Shown in pieces: positions 51,665 to 60,908 of a DNA stretch of 63,992 nucleotides; within the stretch, counting starts at the first letter, position 1, and the number at the start of each line of letters is the position of its first letter. Under the pieces are notes generated by a model. The model had not been told where the DNA came from. It did no database searches and saw only the letters and a list, made by a program, of their open reading frames with translations. The stretch is from Dietzia sp. NCCP-2495 (lineage in GTDB: Bacteria > Actinomycetota > Actinomycetes > Mycobacteriales > Mycobacteriaceae), in NCBI RefSeq assembly GCF_026011735.1, contig NZ_BRVN01000017.1:1-63992 (forward strand), written 5' to 3'. The position numbers and the translations under genes were made by a program.

Positions 51665-52117
51665 ATGGCGGTCCCCCAGCTGGACCGGGTCACGGACGTC
51701 TACCGGCAGCTCGTGAGGACGGCCGTCGCCTCGCGCGAGGCGTCGATCGCCGCGGGCCTGAACGACGGACTCCTCGAGCTGGTCAACGTCCGTGTCTCGC
51801 AGATCAACGGGTGCGCGGCCTGCCTGTCCACGCACGTGCCGGCCGCGCGGAAGGCCGGGGTCTCCCAGCGGCGATTGGACCTGCTCCCGGCGTGGCGGGA
51901 CCTGGACGGGTTCGGCGACCAGGAGCGGGCGGCCCTCCGCCTGGCCGAGACCCTCACCCGCCTCGACGACTCGCGGGAGCGGGCCGACGCCCTCGCGGCC
52001 GCGACCGAGCTGTTCGACGCCGATCAGATCGCCGCGCTGGAGTGGACGGTCGTGCTGATCAATGCGTTCAATCGCGTGTCGATCGCCAGCCACCACCAGC
52101 CACGCATCGACGACTGA
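51665..52117 (+). CDS. AhpD/carboxymuconolactone decarboxylase family protein
   Basis: 150 aa with the redox motif NGCAACLSTH (CxxC-x3-H) at about residue 42, as in AhpD-like peroxidase partners. The CxxC suggests an alkylhydroperoxidase role rather than decarboxylase. ATG 51665 directly follows the acetyltransferase stop. Confidence 0.88.
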   Translation: MAVPQLDRVTDVYRQLVRTAVASREASIAAGLNDGLLELVNVRVSQINGCAACLSTHVPAARKAGVSQRRLDLLPAWRDLDGFGDQERAALRLAETLTRLDDSRERADALAAATELFDADQIAALEWTVVLINAFNRVSIASHHQPRIDD

Positions 52118-52357
52118 CCCACCGAGCCGCAGCCTCGTCGACCCTCGCCGCGGCGCCACCGCCACAGCCCCGCGAACTCGGTTTGGACATCATCAGCGAG
52201 ACGACACGCCGGTGGAATCTCGCTGATTACTTCCAAATCTGGCTGCTGGCGGCCGGCCACCATCCAGCAGCCGTCCCGCCGCCGCCCGCGGCGCCACCGC
52301 CGCAGCCCCGCAGCCCCGCAGCGCCACCGCCGCCGCCGCGCAGCTTCGGCGAGCTCC
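52118..52357. repeat. Direct-repeat-flanked double hairpin in a convergent gap
   Basis: No gene. A 27-bp GC-rich direct repeat occurs at 52148–52174 and 52286–52312 (25 of 27 identical), with a degenerate third at 52319. Between them lie two hairpins: ATCAGCGAGA/TCTCGCTGAT (52192–52201, 52218–52227) extended by TTTGGA/TCCAAA (52182–52187, 52232–52237), and GGCTGCTGG/CCAGCAGCC (52241–52249, 52264–52272). The core is more AT-rich than its flanks. It may act as a bidirectional terminator or be a small mobile or repeat element. Confidence 0.8.
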
Positions 52358-52774
52358 TCAGCGGCCGGCCACCGGGACCATCGTCGCGCGGTTCGACGGG
52401 ACGATCTCTTTGCCGAACGGGAAGCACGTCACGGGGATGAGTTTGAGGTTCGCCCACGCGAGCGGTAGCCCAATGATGGTGATCGCCTGGGCGATCGCCG
52501 TACCGATGTGCCCGAGCGCGAGCCACAGTCCGGCGATGACGAACCAGACGACGTTGGCGGCAGTGCTCACGCCCCCGGCCCGCCCGGTCTGCACCACCTC
52601 GCGGCCGAACGGCCACAGTACGTAGAGGCCGATCCGGAAGCTGGCCACCCCGAACGGGATGGTGATGATGAAGATGAACGCCAGGATCCCGGCCACGACG
52701 TAGGCGAGGAACAGCCAGAAGCCGGCCGTGACGAGCCAGATGATGTTCAGGACCAGTGACAGCACTGCGCGCAT
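52358..52774 (-). CDS. YccF domain membrane protein
   Basis: 138 aa with repeated YccF units: IWLVTAGFWLFLAYVVAGIL and VVWFVIAGLWLALGHIGTAI, each followed by a PFG motif (IPFGVASFRIG; FPFGKEIVPS). ATG 52774 is selected; the longer upstream frame runs into the divergent ATPase gene. Function unknown. Confidence 0.9.
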   Translation of the reverse strand: MRAVLSLVLNIIWLVTAGFWLFLAYVVAGILAFIFIITIPFGVASFRIGLYVLWPFGREVVQTGRAGGVSTAANVVWFVIAGLWLALGHIGTAIAQAITIIGLPLAWANLKLIPVTCFPFGKEIVPSNRATMVPVAGR

Positions 52775-52829
52775 GGCTTCGATCTTAGGTCGGGAGCACA
52801 AGTGCTGCCTTGCGGCTACGGTGGGCCTT

Positions 52830-54233
52830 GTGAGTACCAAGCCGGAGATCCGCACCCTTGGTGAGCTGCGTGCCGCCGGGTACACCAGCCGCACTCTCCG
52901 CGAGGAACTGCGGCACAACCTGCTGGAGGCGCTGCGGGCCGGCCGCGACCCGTGGCCGGGGATGCACGGCTTCGACACGACCGTGATCCCGCAGGTGGAG
53001 CGCGCCATCATCGCGGGGCACGACATCGTCCTGCTGGGCGAGCGCGGGCAGGGCAAGACCCGGCTGCTGCGCACGCTGGTCGGACTGCTGGACGAGTGGT
53101 CGCCGGTGGTCGAGGGGGCCGAGTTGGCCGAGGACCCGCTGGCCCCCATCACCGATCCCACGCGGGAGCGCATCGACCGCGAGGGGGACGCCCTGCCGAT
53201 AGTCTGGCGTCACCGCGACGAGCGGTACGTGGAGAAGCTGTCGACCCCGGACACGTCGGTCGCGGACATGATCGGCGACGTGGACCCGATGCGGGTCGCC
53301 GAGGGCCGACGGCTGGGCGATCCCGAGACGATCCACTACGGGCTGATCCCGCGCGCGAACCGGGGGATCGTGGCGCTCAACGAGTTGCCCGACCTCGCCG
53401 AGCGGATCCAGGTGGCCCTGCTCAACGTCATGGAGGAGCGCGACGTCCAGATCCGCGGCTATGTCCTGCGTCTGCCGCTCGATGTGCTGGTGGTGGCCTC
53501 GGCCAACCCGGAGGACTACACGAACCGCGGCCGGATCATCACCCCGCTCAAGGACCGGTTCGGCGCCGAGATCCGCACCCATTACCCGTTGGATCTGGCT
53601 GACGAGATCGAGGTGGTGCGCCAGGAGGCCGAGCTCGCCGCGGAGGTCCCGGCACCGCTGATCGAACTGCTGGCCCGCTTCACGCGCGAGCTGCGCACGT
53701 CTGACGCGGTGAACCAGGCCTCGGGGGTGTCGGCGCGGTTCGCGATCGCCGGCGCGGAGACGGTCGCCGCGGCCGCCCGCCGTCGCGCGGCGGTACGTGG
53801 AGTCGGGGACGACGACGGCGAAGCGGTGGCCCGACTGGTGGACGTCGACGCCGCGGTGGACGTCCTTCGCGGCAAGATCGAGTTCGAACCCGGCGAGGAG
53901 GGGCGCGAACCGGAGATCCTCAGGTATCTCCTGCGCAGCGCGACCATCGACGTGGTCCGCGGCCTCTTCCGCGGTATCGACATGGCGCCGCTGGTGGAGG
54001 CGTTCGACGGCGAGTTCACCATGACCACCGGCGCGGAGGTCACGGCAGCGGAGTTCCTCGAGGACCTGCCCGGGCTGACGGACGCGCCGGAGCTGTACGA
54101 CCAGATCGCCGAGCGAGCGGGAGCCCGGACTGCGGGCCAGCGCGCGGGGGCGATCGAGCTGGCACTGGAGGGGCTGTACCTGTCACGTCGGCTGTCCAAG
54201 GAGACGGGGGACGGCGCGGCGGTCTACGGCTGA
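52830..54233 (+). CDS. MoxR/magnesium-chelatase-like AAA+ ATPase
   Basis: 467 aa, orthologue of Rv0958 by sequence and pairing. Walker A LLGERGQGKTRLLRTL at about residue 69; the Walker B position reads GIVALNELPDL, with Asn where Asp is usual; sensor 1 VVASANPEDYTN and an Arg-rich GRIITPLKDRFG follow. With the VWA protein next door it probably forms a chaperone-like complex that remodels a target protein; there is no chlorophyll pathway here, so true magnesium chelation is unlikely. GTG 52830. Confidence 0.88.
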   Translation: MSTKPEIRTLGELRAAGYTSRTLREELRHNLLEALRAGRDPWPGMHGFDTTVIPQVERAIIAGHDIVLLGERGQGKTRLLRTLVGLLDEWSPVVEGAELAEDPLAPITDPTRERIDREGDALPIVWRHRDERYVEKLSTPDTSVADMIGDVDPMRVAEGRRLGDPETIHYGLIPRANRGIVALNELPDLAERIQVALLNVMEERDVQIRGYVLRLPLDVLVVASANPEDYTNRGRIITPLKDRFGAEIRTHYPLDLADEIEVVRQEAELAAEVPAPLIELLARFTRELRTSDAVNQASGVSARFAIAGAETVAAAARRRAAVRGVGDDDGEAVARLVDVDAAVDVLRGKIEFEPGEEGREPEILRYLLRSATIDVVRGLFRGIDMAPLVEAFDGEFTMTTGAEVTAAEFLEDLPGLTDAPELYDQIAERAGARTAGQRAGAIELALEGLYLSRRLSKETGDGAAVYG

Positions 54234-54260
54234 GCCGCCCCGGGGAGGAAGAGGTGCACG

Positions 54261-56294
54261 ATGGCGCGAGCTGAGCGCAATTCCCGCTACGGACGTGCCC
54301 GCTATGGTCGCTACGTCGGCGGTCCGGATCCGCTCGCGCCTCCACTGGACCTGTCCGAGGCACTGGACGCGGTGTCCGAGGGGGTGATGGCCGGGTACTC
54401 GCCGCAGCACTCGATGCGCGAGTTCCTGCGCGGTGGCGGACGGGATCTGACCGGGCTGGACGAACTGGCCGGCGAGGTCAACCGGCGTCGGCGAGAGCTG
54501 CTGGAGAACAACCGTCTCGGCGGCACGCTCGACGAGATCACCGAGCTCCTTCAGAAGGCACTGCTGTCCGAGCGCGGCCAACTCGCCCGGGACACCGAGA
54601 TGGACCTGCTGGACCGGACGATGCGGGAGATGACCATCGAGAACCTGCCGGAGTCCCCGGCCGGTGCGGTCGCCGAGTTGTCGGAGTACGACTGGGCGTC
54701 CACCGAGGCGCGCCAGTCATACGAGCAGATCAAGGACCTGCTTGGCCGCGAGGCGCTGGACGCCCGGTTCGCGGGGATGAAGGAGGCGCTGGAGAACGCC
54801 ACCGACGACGACCGGGCCGCGGTCTCGGAGATGATCTCCGACCTCAACGACCTGCTGGAGAAGCACGCGCTGGGGGAGGACACCCGGGAGGATTTAGAGC
54901 GGTTCATGGACAAGCACGGCCACGCCTTCCCCGAGCAGCCGGGCAGCGTGGAGGAGCTGATCGACTCGCTCGCCGCCCGGTCGGCGGCCGCGCAGCGGAT
55001 GCTTAACTCCATGACCCCGGAGCAGCGCGAGGAGCTCATGGCCCTGTCTCAGCAGGCGTTCGGGTCGCCGGAACTGTCCGAGCAGCTCGGTCGACTCGAC
55101 GGGCTCCTGCAGACGCTGCGGCCGGACGAGAACTGGGACGGCTCCGGGGACTTCGGGGGCGATCAGGGGCTCGGGATGGGCGAGGGCGCCGCCGTGATGG
55201 CCGAACTCGGCGAGCTGGACCGGCTCGCCGAACAGCTCGCGCAGTCCGGCTCGTCGCCGTTGTCGGAGTTGGACATCGAGGCCGTGGCGCGCCACCTCGG
55301 GGAGGACGCGGCGGTGTCGGTGCAGACGCTGGCGCGCATCGAGCGGGAGATGCGCGAGTCCGGCTACCTCAGCCGCACTCCCGACGGCGACCTGCGACTG
55401 TCCCCGGCCGCACTGCGCAAACTCGGTCGTTCGCTGCTGCGGGACGCGGCCCGCCGACTGTCGGGTCGATCGGGTGCGCGCGAGACCCGGGCCTCGGGCG
55501 CGGCGGGGGAGCAGACCGGCGCGAGCCGCCCCTGGGAGTTCGGGGACGTGGAGACCTGGGACGTCCCGCGGACGATCACCAACGCGGTCACCCGCCTCGC
55601 GTCCGACGGGCGGTCTCCAGCCGACGGTATCCGGCTGCTCCCGGAGGACATCGAGGTTCGCGAGACCGAGGCTCGCACTCAGGCGGCCGTCGCGCTACTG
55701 GTCGACACGTCGTTCTCCATGGCCATGGAGGGCCGCTGGGTGCCGATGAAGCGCACCGCCTTGGCCCTGCACCACCTGATCAGTACGAGGTTTCGTCAGG
55801 ACCGGATGCAGCTCATCTCGTTCGGCAGGCTCGCGCAGTCGCAGACCATCGAGAATCTCCTCGCACTGGACGCCCGCTACGAGCCCGGCACGAACCTGCA
55901 CCACGCGCTGCTGCTGGCGGGGCGGTTCTTCCGGGAGCATCCCACGATGCAGCCGGTGCTTCTCATCGTCACCGACGGGGAGCCGACGTCGCACCTGCTC
56001 TCCGGCGGCGAGCCGTGGTTCTCGTATCCACCGGACCCGGAGACCATCCGCACCACGATCGACGAGCTGGACCGCGTCTCGCGGTTCGGCGCGCAGACGA
56101 CGTTCTTCCGCCTGGGCGAGGACCCCGGGCTGTCCAGGTTCCTCGACGCGCTGGCCCGGCGGGCGGGCGGCACGGTGGTCGCGCCGGAGGTCGACGACCT
56201 GGGTGCGGCTGTGGTCGACCGGTTCCTGCACACGCGGCGCGGCCGGCCGGGTGCGTCGGACCCCTGGAACGCCGGCGGCCGCTGGGCCGTATAG
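54261..56294 (+). CDS. VWA domain protein, partner of the AAA+ ATPase
   Basis: 677 aa, Rv0959-like. A long helical N-terminal region (about residues 25–400, with many Leu/Glu/Arg coils) leads to a C-terminal von Willebrand A domain with a complete MIDAS: VDTSFSMAMEG near 480, then conserved Thr and Asp in IVTDGEPTSH. ATPase plus VWA pairs act like MoxR–VWA or BchI–BchD systems. Starts 27 bp after the ATPase stop, with GGGGAGGAAGAGG upstream. Confidence 0.88.
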   Translation: MARAERNSRYGRARYGRYVGGPDPLAPPLDLSEALDAVSEGVMAGYSPQHSMREFLRGGGRDLTGLDELAGEVNRRRRELLENNRLGGTLDEITELLQKALLSERGQLARDTEMDLLDRTMREMTIENLPESPAGAVAELSEYDWASTEARQSYEQIKDLLGREALDARFAGMKEALENATDDDRAAVSEMISDLNDLLEKHALGEDTREDLERFMDKHGHAFPEQPGSVEELIDSLAARSAAAQRMLNSMTPEQREELMALSQQAFGSPELSEQLGRLDGLLQTLRPDENWDGSGDFGGDQGLGMGEGAAVMAELGELDRLAEQLAQSGSSPLSELDIEAVARHLGEDAAVSVQTLARIEREMRESGYLSRTPDGDLRLSPAALRKLGRSLLRDAARRLSGRSGARETRASGAAGEQTGASRPWEFGDVETWDVPRTITNAVTRLASDGRSPADGIRLLPEDIEVRETEARTQAAVALLVDTSFSMAMEGRWVPMKRTALALHHLISTRFRQDRMQLISFGRLAQSQTIENLLALDARYEPGTNLHHALLLAGRFFREHPTMQPVLLIVTDGEPTSHLLSGGEPWFSYPPDPETIRTTIDELDRVSRFGAQTTFFRLGEDPGLSRFLDALARRAGGTVVAPEVDDLGAAVVDRFLHTRRGRPGASDPWNAGGRWAV

Positions 56295-56296
56295 CC

Positions 56297-56434
56297 CCAC
56301 TCACCACGAATCCGCGACTCCTCGGATCCGCTGCCCCGCCCAACAAGGAATCCGCTACTCCCCATAGGGATCCGCTACCCGTCTAGAGGTAGCGGATCTG
56401 CAGGGGGAGTAGCGGATTTGTGGGTGGTGAGTGG
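56297..56434. repeat. Nested palindromic repeat element between convergent genes
   Basis: Three nested inverted repeats share one axis: CCACTCACCAC/GTGGTGAGTGG (56297–56307, 56424–56434), AATCCGCTACTCCCC with its complement (56349–56363, 56404–56418), and GATCCGCTACC/GGTAGCGGATC (56369–56379, 56388–56398) around TCTAGA. The unit ATCCGCTACTCC occurs four times forward and two times reversed in 140 bp. A related unit lies at 7470–7500. Confidence 0.88.
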
Positions 56435-56438
56435 AGTG

Positions 56439-57122
<684 letters not shown>

Positions 57123-57521
57123 TCAGCTCTCGGTGCGGCGGGCGGCATTGCGGGCCCTCGCCACGTGTGGGCCCACTACGTTGCCGAGCTTGGTTCCGTT
57201 CGGCCAGCCCGCGTAGTAGCAGAGGAAGATCACGATCTCCTCGAGCTCCTCCGGGGTCAGCTCGCCGTTGCCGAGCGCGGCGCCCACCTGGATGTCGGCG
57301 ACGTCGGAGTTGCCCTGCGCGGTGAGCGCGCCGAGCAGGAGCAGGCGACGATCCCGATGGGTCAGGCCGGGACGGGACCAGATCCGGCCGAACAGATGGT
57401 CGGCGGTCTCGGCGAAGTAGTCACCCGGGCCGTCGGACATCTCGAAACCGTAGGCCTCGGTCATCTTCGCCAAACCGTGGGCCCGCTCGGGGGTCATCCC
57501 GGTGTCAGCGGTGTCGCTCAT
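57123..57521 (-). CDS. Carboxymuconolactone decarboxylase family protein (Rv0771-like)
   Basis: 132 aa, last gene of the leftward catabolic block. It has the CMD fold signature (RDRRLLLLGALTAQGNSDVA; EIVIFLCYYAGWPNG) but no CxxC, so it is closer to true decarboxylases than to AhpD. The ATG overlaps the dehydrogenase stop by four bases. The larger open frame from 58019 runs through the previous gene and is a shadow. Confidence 0.85.
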   Translation of the reverse strand: MSDTADTGMTPERAHGLAKMTEAYGFEMSDGPGDYFAETADHLFGRIWSRPGLTHRDRRLLLLGALTAQGNSDVADIQVGAALGNGELTPEELEEIVIFLCYYAGWPNGTKLGNVVGPHVARARNAARRTES

Positions 57522-58516
57522 GAGCGCTCCTCGTCGTCGTTGTCGTCGTTCCCACTCGCGTCGGCGGCGCCGGCGGATTCCGCACCGACCCCGGCGGCGA
57601 GGGCGATCTCGCCCGGACCCACGCCGAACCCGGCACCCAGGTCGCGCAGGGCGATCGTGCCGAGCGGCAGGTCCACGTCCAGTCGCTCCGCCAGCTCCAG
57701 GGCGAGGGACAGGTCCTTCTCGCCCAGGCCGCGGACGTGGGTGAACACGCCGTGCCAGAAGTCGTCCTCGGCGATCGGCGCGGTGGTGTCCCGCAGCATC
57801 ACGGCGCCGGCGCCACCGGTGATGGCATCGGTGTGGCGGACCACGCGGCCCAGCTTGGCGATGTCGATCCCGGCGGCCTCGGCCAGCCGCGAGGCCTCGG
57901 CGGTGGCCGTGAACGAGATGAAGTGCAGGAGGTTCCGCGCGAGCTTCATTCGGGTGCCCGCGCCCACCTCGCCAGCGTGGACCGGCATGCCCGCCCAGAG
58001 TTTGAACACCGGCTTGCACGCGTCGTAGACCTCACGCGGACCGCCCACCATCACGGCGAGCTCGCCCTGTTGGGCGCCCTGCGCGCCGCCCGAGACCGGA
58101 GCGTCGATCAGATGCACGCCGGAGGAGGCGCAGGCCCCAGCCAGCTCTACAGCCGTCGAGTCAGAGATCGTGGAGTGGACCGCGATGACCGTGCCCGGGG
58201 AGGCGGTCCGCAGGATGCCCTGAGGGCCGTCCACCACGTCGCGGACCTGGGCGTCGTCGAGCACGGTGACTGAGATCAGCCGTGCCGTGCGCGCGACCTC
58301 GTCGGCGCTCGCCGCGGCGGTGGCACCCTCGGCGACGAACGGCTCGGTGGCCTCGGCGCGCACGTCGCACACCACTAGTCCGCCGGGCCAGGCCAGAAGC
58401 TGCCGGGCGATGGGAGCACCCATGTTTCCGAGGCCGATGAAGCCGACCGGGGCCGGGTCCGCGTCGGGTGATCCGGGCCCGATGGGGGTCGTCGCGCTGT
58501 CGGGGGCGCCTGTCAT
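57518..58516 (-). CDS. 3-hydroxyisobutyrate dehydrogenase-like oxidoreductase (Rv0770-like)
   Basis: 332 aa. NAD-binding GFIGLGNMGAPIARQLLAWP near the N-terminus, substrate motif DAPVSGGAQGAQQGELAVMV, and catalytic Lys in GAGTRMKLARNLLHF. The C-terminus ends in an Asn/Asp run (GNDDNDDEERS) coded by the GAC/AAC microsatellite. The ATG overlaps the SDR stop by four bases. Confidence 0.9.
   Translation of the reverse strand: MTGAPDSATTPIGPGSPDADPAPVGFIGLGNMGAPIARQLLAWPGGLVVCDVRAEATEPFVAEGATAAASADEVARTARLISVTVLDDAQVRDVVDGPQGILRTASPGTVIAVHSTISDSTAVELAGACASSGVHLIDAPVSGGAQGAQQGELAVMVGGPREVYDACKPVFKLWAGMPVHAGEVGAGTRMKLARNLLHFISFTATAEASRLAEAAGIDIAKLGRVVRHTDAITGGAGAVMLRDTTAPIAEDDFWHGVFTHVRGLGEKDLSLALELAERLDVDLPLGTIALRDLGAGFGVGPGEIALAAGVGAESAGAADASGNDDNDDEERS
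57531..57551 (-). repeat. GACGACAAC microsatellite at the end of the dehydrogenase gene
   Basis: The minus strand reads AACGACGACAACGACGACG, giving Asn/Asp residues at the extreme C-terminus. Confidence 0.75.
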
Positions 58517-59265
58517 GACCGGATGACCTGTCCACCGTCGACGTTGAAGATCTGCCCGGTGACCCAGCTGGCCTCGTCCGACAGCAGGAACAGCATCATG
58601 CCGACCAGGTCCTCGGGCTGGCCGATCCGCTTGAGCGGCAGCTTGTCGACCATGTCCTTGACGATCTCCTGCGGCGTGGAGGTGCGGTTGGCCTCGGTGT
58701 CGATCGGACCGGGCGCGATGGCGTTGATCCGGATGTTCGACCCGCCGAGCTCCGTGGCCAGCTGCTGGGTGAGGCCGTTGACGCCGGCCTTGGCCAGGCC
58801 GTAGAAGCCCGAGTACAGCCACGCCGCGGTGGAGGACTGGTTGACGATCGCGCCGCCGCCCGCCGCAGCCATCTTCTCCCAGCAGGCGCGCACCATGAGC
58901 AGTGCGCCGTTGAGGTTCACCGACATGAACTTCTCGTAGTAGTCCCACGGCACCGTGATGAGGAAGTCCAGCTTCATGCCGCCGAAGATCGCGGCGTTGT
59001 TGACCAACAGATCGAGCGTCCCGAAGCGTTCCACCGCGGCCTCCGCGCAGGCCTTGGTCGAGGCCTCGTCGGAGACGTCGGTGTGCTGGAACACGGCCTC
59101 GCCGCCGGCGGCGACGATCTCGGCCGCAACGCGCTCACCCTGTTCGGTGGACACGTCGGCCACGACGACCTTCGCGCCCTCCGCCGCCAGGGCCTTGGCG
59201 TACTCCTCGCCGATGCCGCCGGCGGCGCCGGTCACGATCGCGGTCTTGCCGTCGAAACGTCCCAT
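58513..59265 (-). CDS. Short-chain dehydrogenase/reductase (Rv0769-like)
   Basis: 250 aa classic SDR: TGAAGGIGEEYAKALAAEGA, NNAA motif (LVNNAAIFGG), active-site Ser in NQSST and Tyr/Lys in YGLAKAGVNGL. ATG 59265. Likely oxidises an alcohol or keto group of the pathway substrate. It begins 95 bp after the aldehyde dehydrogenase stop. Confidence 0.9.
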   Translation of the reverse strand: MGRFDGKTAIVTGAAGGIGEEYAKALAAEGAKVVVADVSTEQGERVAAEIVAAGGEAVFQHTDVSDEASTKACAEAAVERFGTLDLLVNNAAIFGGMKLDFLITVPWDYYEKFMSVNLNGALLMVRACWEKMAAAGGGAIVNQSSTAAWLYSGFYGLAKAGVNGLTQQLATELGGSNIRINAIAPGPIDTEANRTSTPQEIVKDMVDKLPLKRIGQPEDLVGMMLFLLSDEASWVTGQIFNVDGGQVIRS

Positions 59266-59360
59266 GTTCTTGTCCTACTTTCTGTTGAAGTCCTGCTGTT
59301 GATGTGCTGGTCGGCCGCCGCGCGTGTTCCGTGGGCCGGGTCTGGGTCAGGTGCGCCGGG

Positions 59361-60836
59361 TCAGGCCGGGGTCGCCACGGCCTTGACCTCGAGGTACTCC
59401 TCGAAGCCCTCGCGGCCCATCTCGCGGCCGATGCCGGACTGCTTGTAGCCGCCGAACGGCACGTCCGCGCCGTACCACTGGCCGCCGTTGACGCCGAGCG
59501 TGCCGGTGCGGATGCCGGCCACGACCTTCTCCACCCGCTCGGGGTCGGTGCCCCACACCGCGCCGGACAGCCCGTAGGGGGAGTCGTTGGCGATGCGGAT
59601 CGCGTCGTCGTCGCCGTCATGCGGGATGATCACCAGCACGGGGCCGAAGATCTCCTCCTGCGCGACCCGCGCCGAGTTGTCGACCCCGGAGATGAGGGTG
59701 GGGTTCACCCAGAAGCCGCGCTCGAAGCCCTCGCCGGTGGGCCGGTCGCCGCCGATCTCGATGGTGCCGCCCTCCTGTCTGGCCAGCTCGATGTAGCCCT
59801 CGATCCGCTCGCGCTGGACCGCGGAGATGACCGGCCCGCAGAACGCGCCGGGATCGCGGGGGTCGGTGGGGGCGAAGGAGGCCATGGCGCCCTTGGCGGC
59901 CTCGATCGCCTCGTCGTACTTCTCGCGCGGCACGATCAGCCGGGTGGTCAGTGCGCAGCCCTGCCCGGCGTGGGTGCAGGTATTGAGCGCGGTCATGAAG
60001 CAGGCGGTGCCGAGGTCGGCGTCGTCGAGTACCACGGACGCGGACTTGCCGCCCAGCTCGAGGAAGACCTTCTTCAGCGTCTCGGCGGCCGAGACCATGA
60101 TGGTCCTGCCCGTCGCGGTGGAGCCGGTGAAGGAGACCAGGTCCACGCGCGGATCGGTGGTGAGCTGCGCCCCGATCCCGTGGTCGGAGGAGGAGATGAC
60201 GTTGAGGACGCCGGCGGGCAGGTCGGTCTCCTCGGCGGCGATGCGCGCCACCGCCGCGGCCACGAGCGGGGTGTCGGGGGCGGGCTTGAGCACCACGGTG
60301 CAGCCCGCGGCCAGCGCGGGGCCGACCTTGGCCAGGTTGATCTGGTTGGGGAAGTTCCACGGTGTGATGGCGGCCACCACGCCGATCGCCTCACGTCGGG
60401 TGGTGCGGTGCGAGCGCACGCCCATGATCTCGGACTCGCCCAGGTCCTCGGTCCACGCGTAGGACTCGGCGAGATCGGCCAGCCACCCCAGGTCCGCCAC
60501 GGGCCCCTCGAGGTGGGGGCCGGTGGTGAACATGTGCGGCGCCCCGACCTCGGCGATGGTCAGCGCGCGCAGCTCCTCGATGTGGGACCGCAGGGCGTCG
60601 CGCAGTTGCCGCAGGCACCGGGCGCGGAACGCGTGGTCGGTCGACCAGTCCGTGGTGTCGAAAGCGGTCCGGGCGGCGGCCACGGCGGCGTCCACGTCGG
60701 CCGCAGTGGCGTCCGCGGCGGCGCCGAGCACCTCCTCGGTCGCGGGGTTGAGCACGTCGAACGTGCCGCCGCCGGTGGCGGGGCGGAGTTCGCCGCCGAT
60801 GAGCAGCGGTGCGGGAGCGGTGATGCTCGGTGTCAC
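59361..60836 (-). CDS. Aldehyde dehydrogenase (Rv0768/AldA-like)
   Basis: 491 aa. Catalytic Glu in LELGGKSASVVLDDAD and Cys in THAGQGCALTTRLIVP; NAD site TPWNFPNQINLAKVGPALAA and GSTATGR. GTG 60836 follows GGAAGG; the long upstream frame crosses the TetR gene and is rejected. First gene of the leftward arm, reading away from the TetR operators. Confidence 0.93.
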   Translation of the reverse strand: MTPSITAPAPLLIGGELRPATGGGTFDVLNPATEEVLGAAADATAADVDAAVAAARTAFDTTDWSTDHAFRARCLRQLRDALRSHIEELRALTIAEVGAPHMFTTGPHLEGPVADLGWLADLAESYAWTEDLGESEIMGVRSHRTTRREAIGVVAAITPWNFPNQINLAKVGPALAAGCTVVLKPAPDTPLVAAAVARIAAEETDLPAGVLNVISSSDHGIGAQLTTDPRVDLVSFTGSTATGRTIMVSAAETLKKVFLELGGKSASVVLDDADLGTACFMTALNTCTHAGQGCALTTRLIVPREKYDEAIEAAKGAMASFAPTDPRDPGAFCGPVISAVQRERIEGYIELARQEGGTIEIGGDRPTGEGFERGFWVNPTLISGVDNSARVAQEEIFGPVLVIIPHDGDDDAIRIANDSPYGLSGAVWGTDPERVEKVVAGIRTGTLGVNGGQWYGADVPFGGYKQSGIGREMGREGFEEYLEVKAVATPA

Positions 60837-60867
60837 GGGGGACCTTCCGTCGGGGTCGATGGACAGC

Positions 60868-60907
60868 TGTCTAGACAGTAGTCCGGCAGTGGTGTATTGT
60901 CCAGACA
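60868..60907. promoter_or_regulatory. Two palindromic operators between divergent genes
   Basis: TGTCTAGACA (60868–60877, within the 12-bp palindrome CTGTCTAGACAG) and TGTCCAGACA (60898–60907) share the form TGTCnnGACA and are exactly 30 bp apart, three helical turns. They lie between the aldehyde dehydrogenase and TetR genes; the second abuts the TetR ATG. Likely sites for the adjacent TetR protein controlling both arms. Confidence 0.75.
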
Positions 60908-60908
60908 C

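Noticed and set aside
51811-52440. 209-codon plus-strand frame through the double-hairpin gap
   Set aside because: It is out of frame with the AhpD-like gene, runs antisense to YccF, and its Pro-rich part is just the GC-rich repeat.
52830-56294. True magnesium chelatase (BchI/BchD)
   Set aside because: No tetrapyrrole genes are nearby and the ATPase sequence belongs to the Rv0958-type group; called MoxR-like instead.
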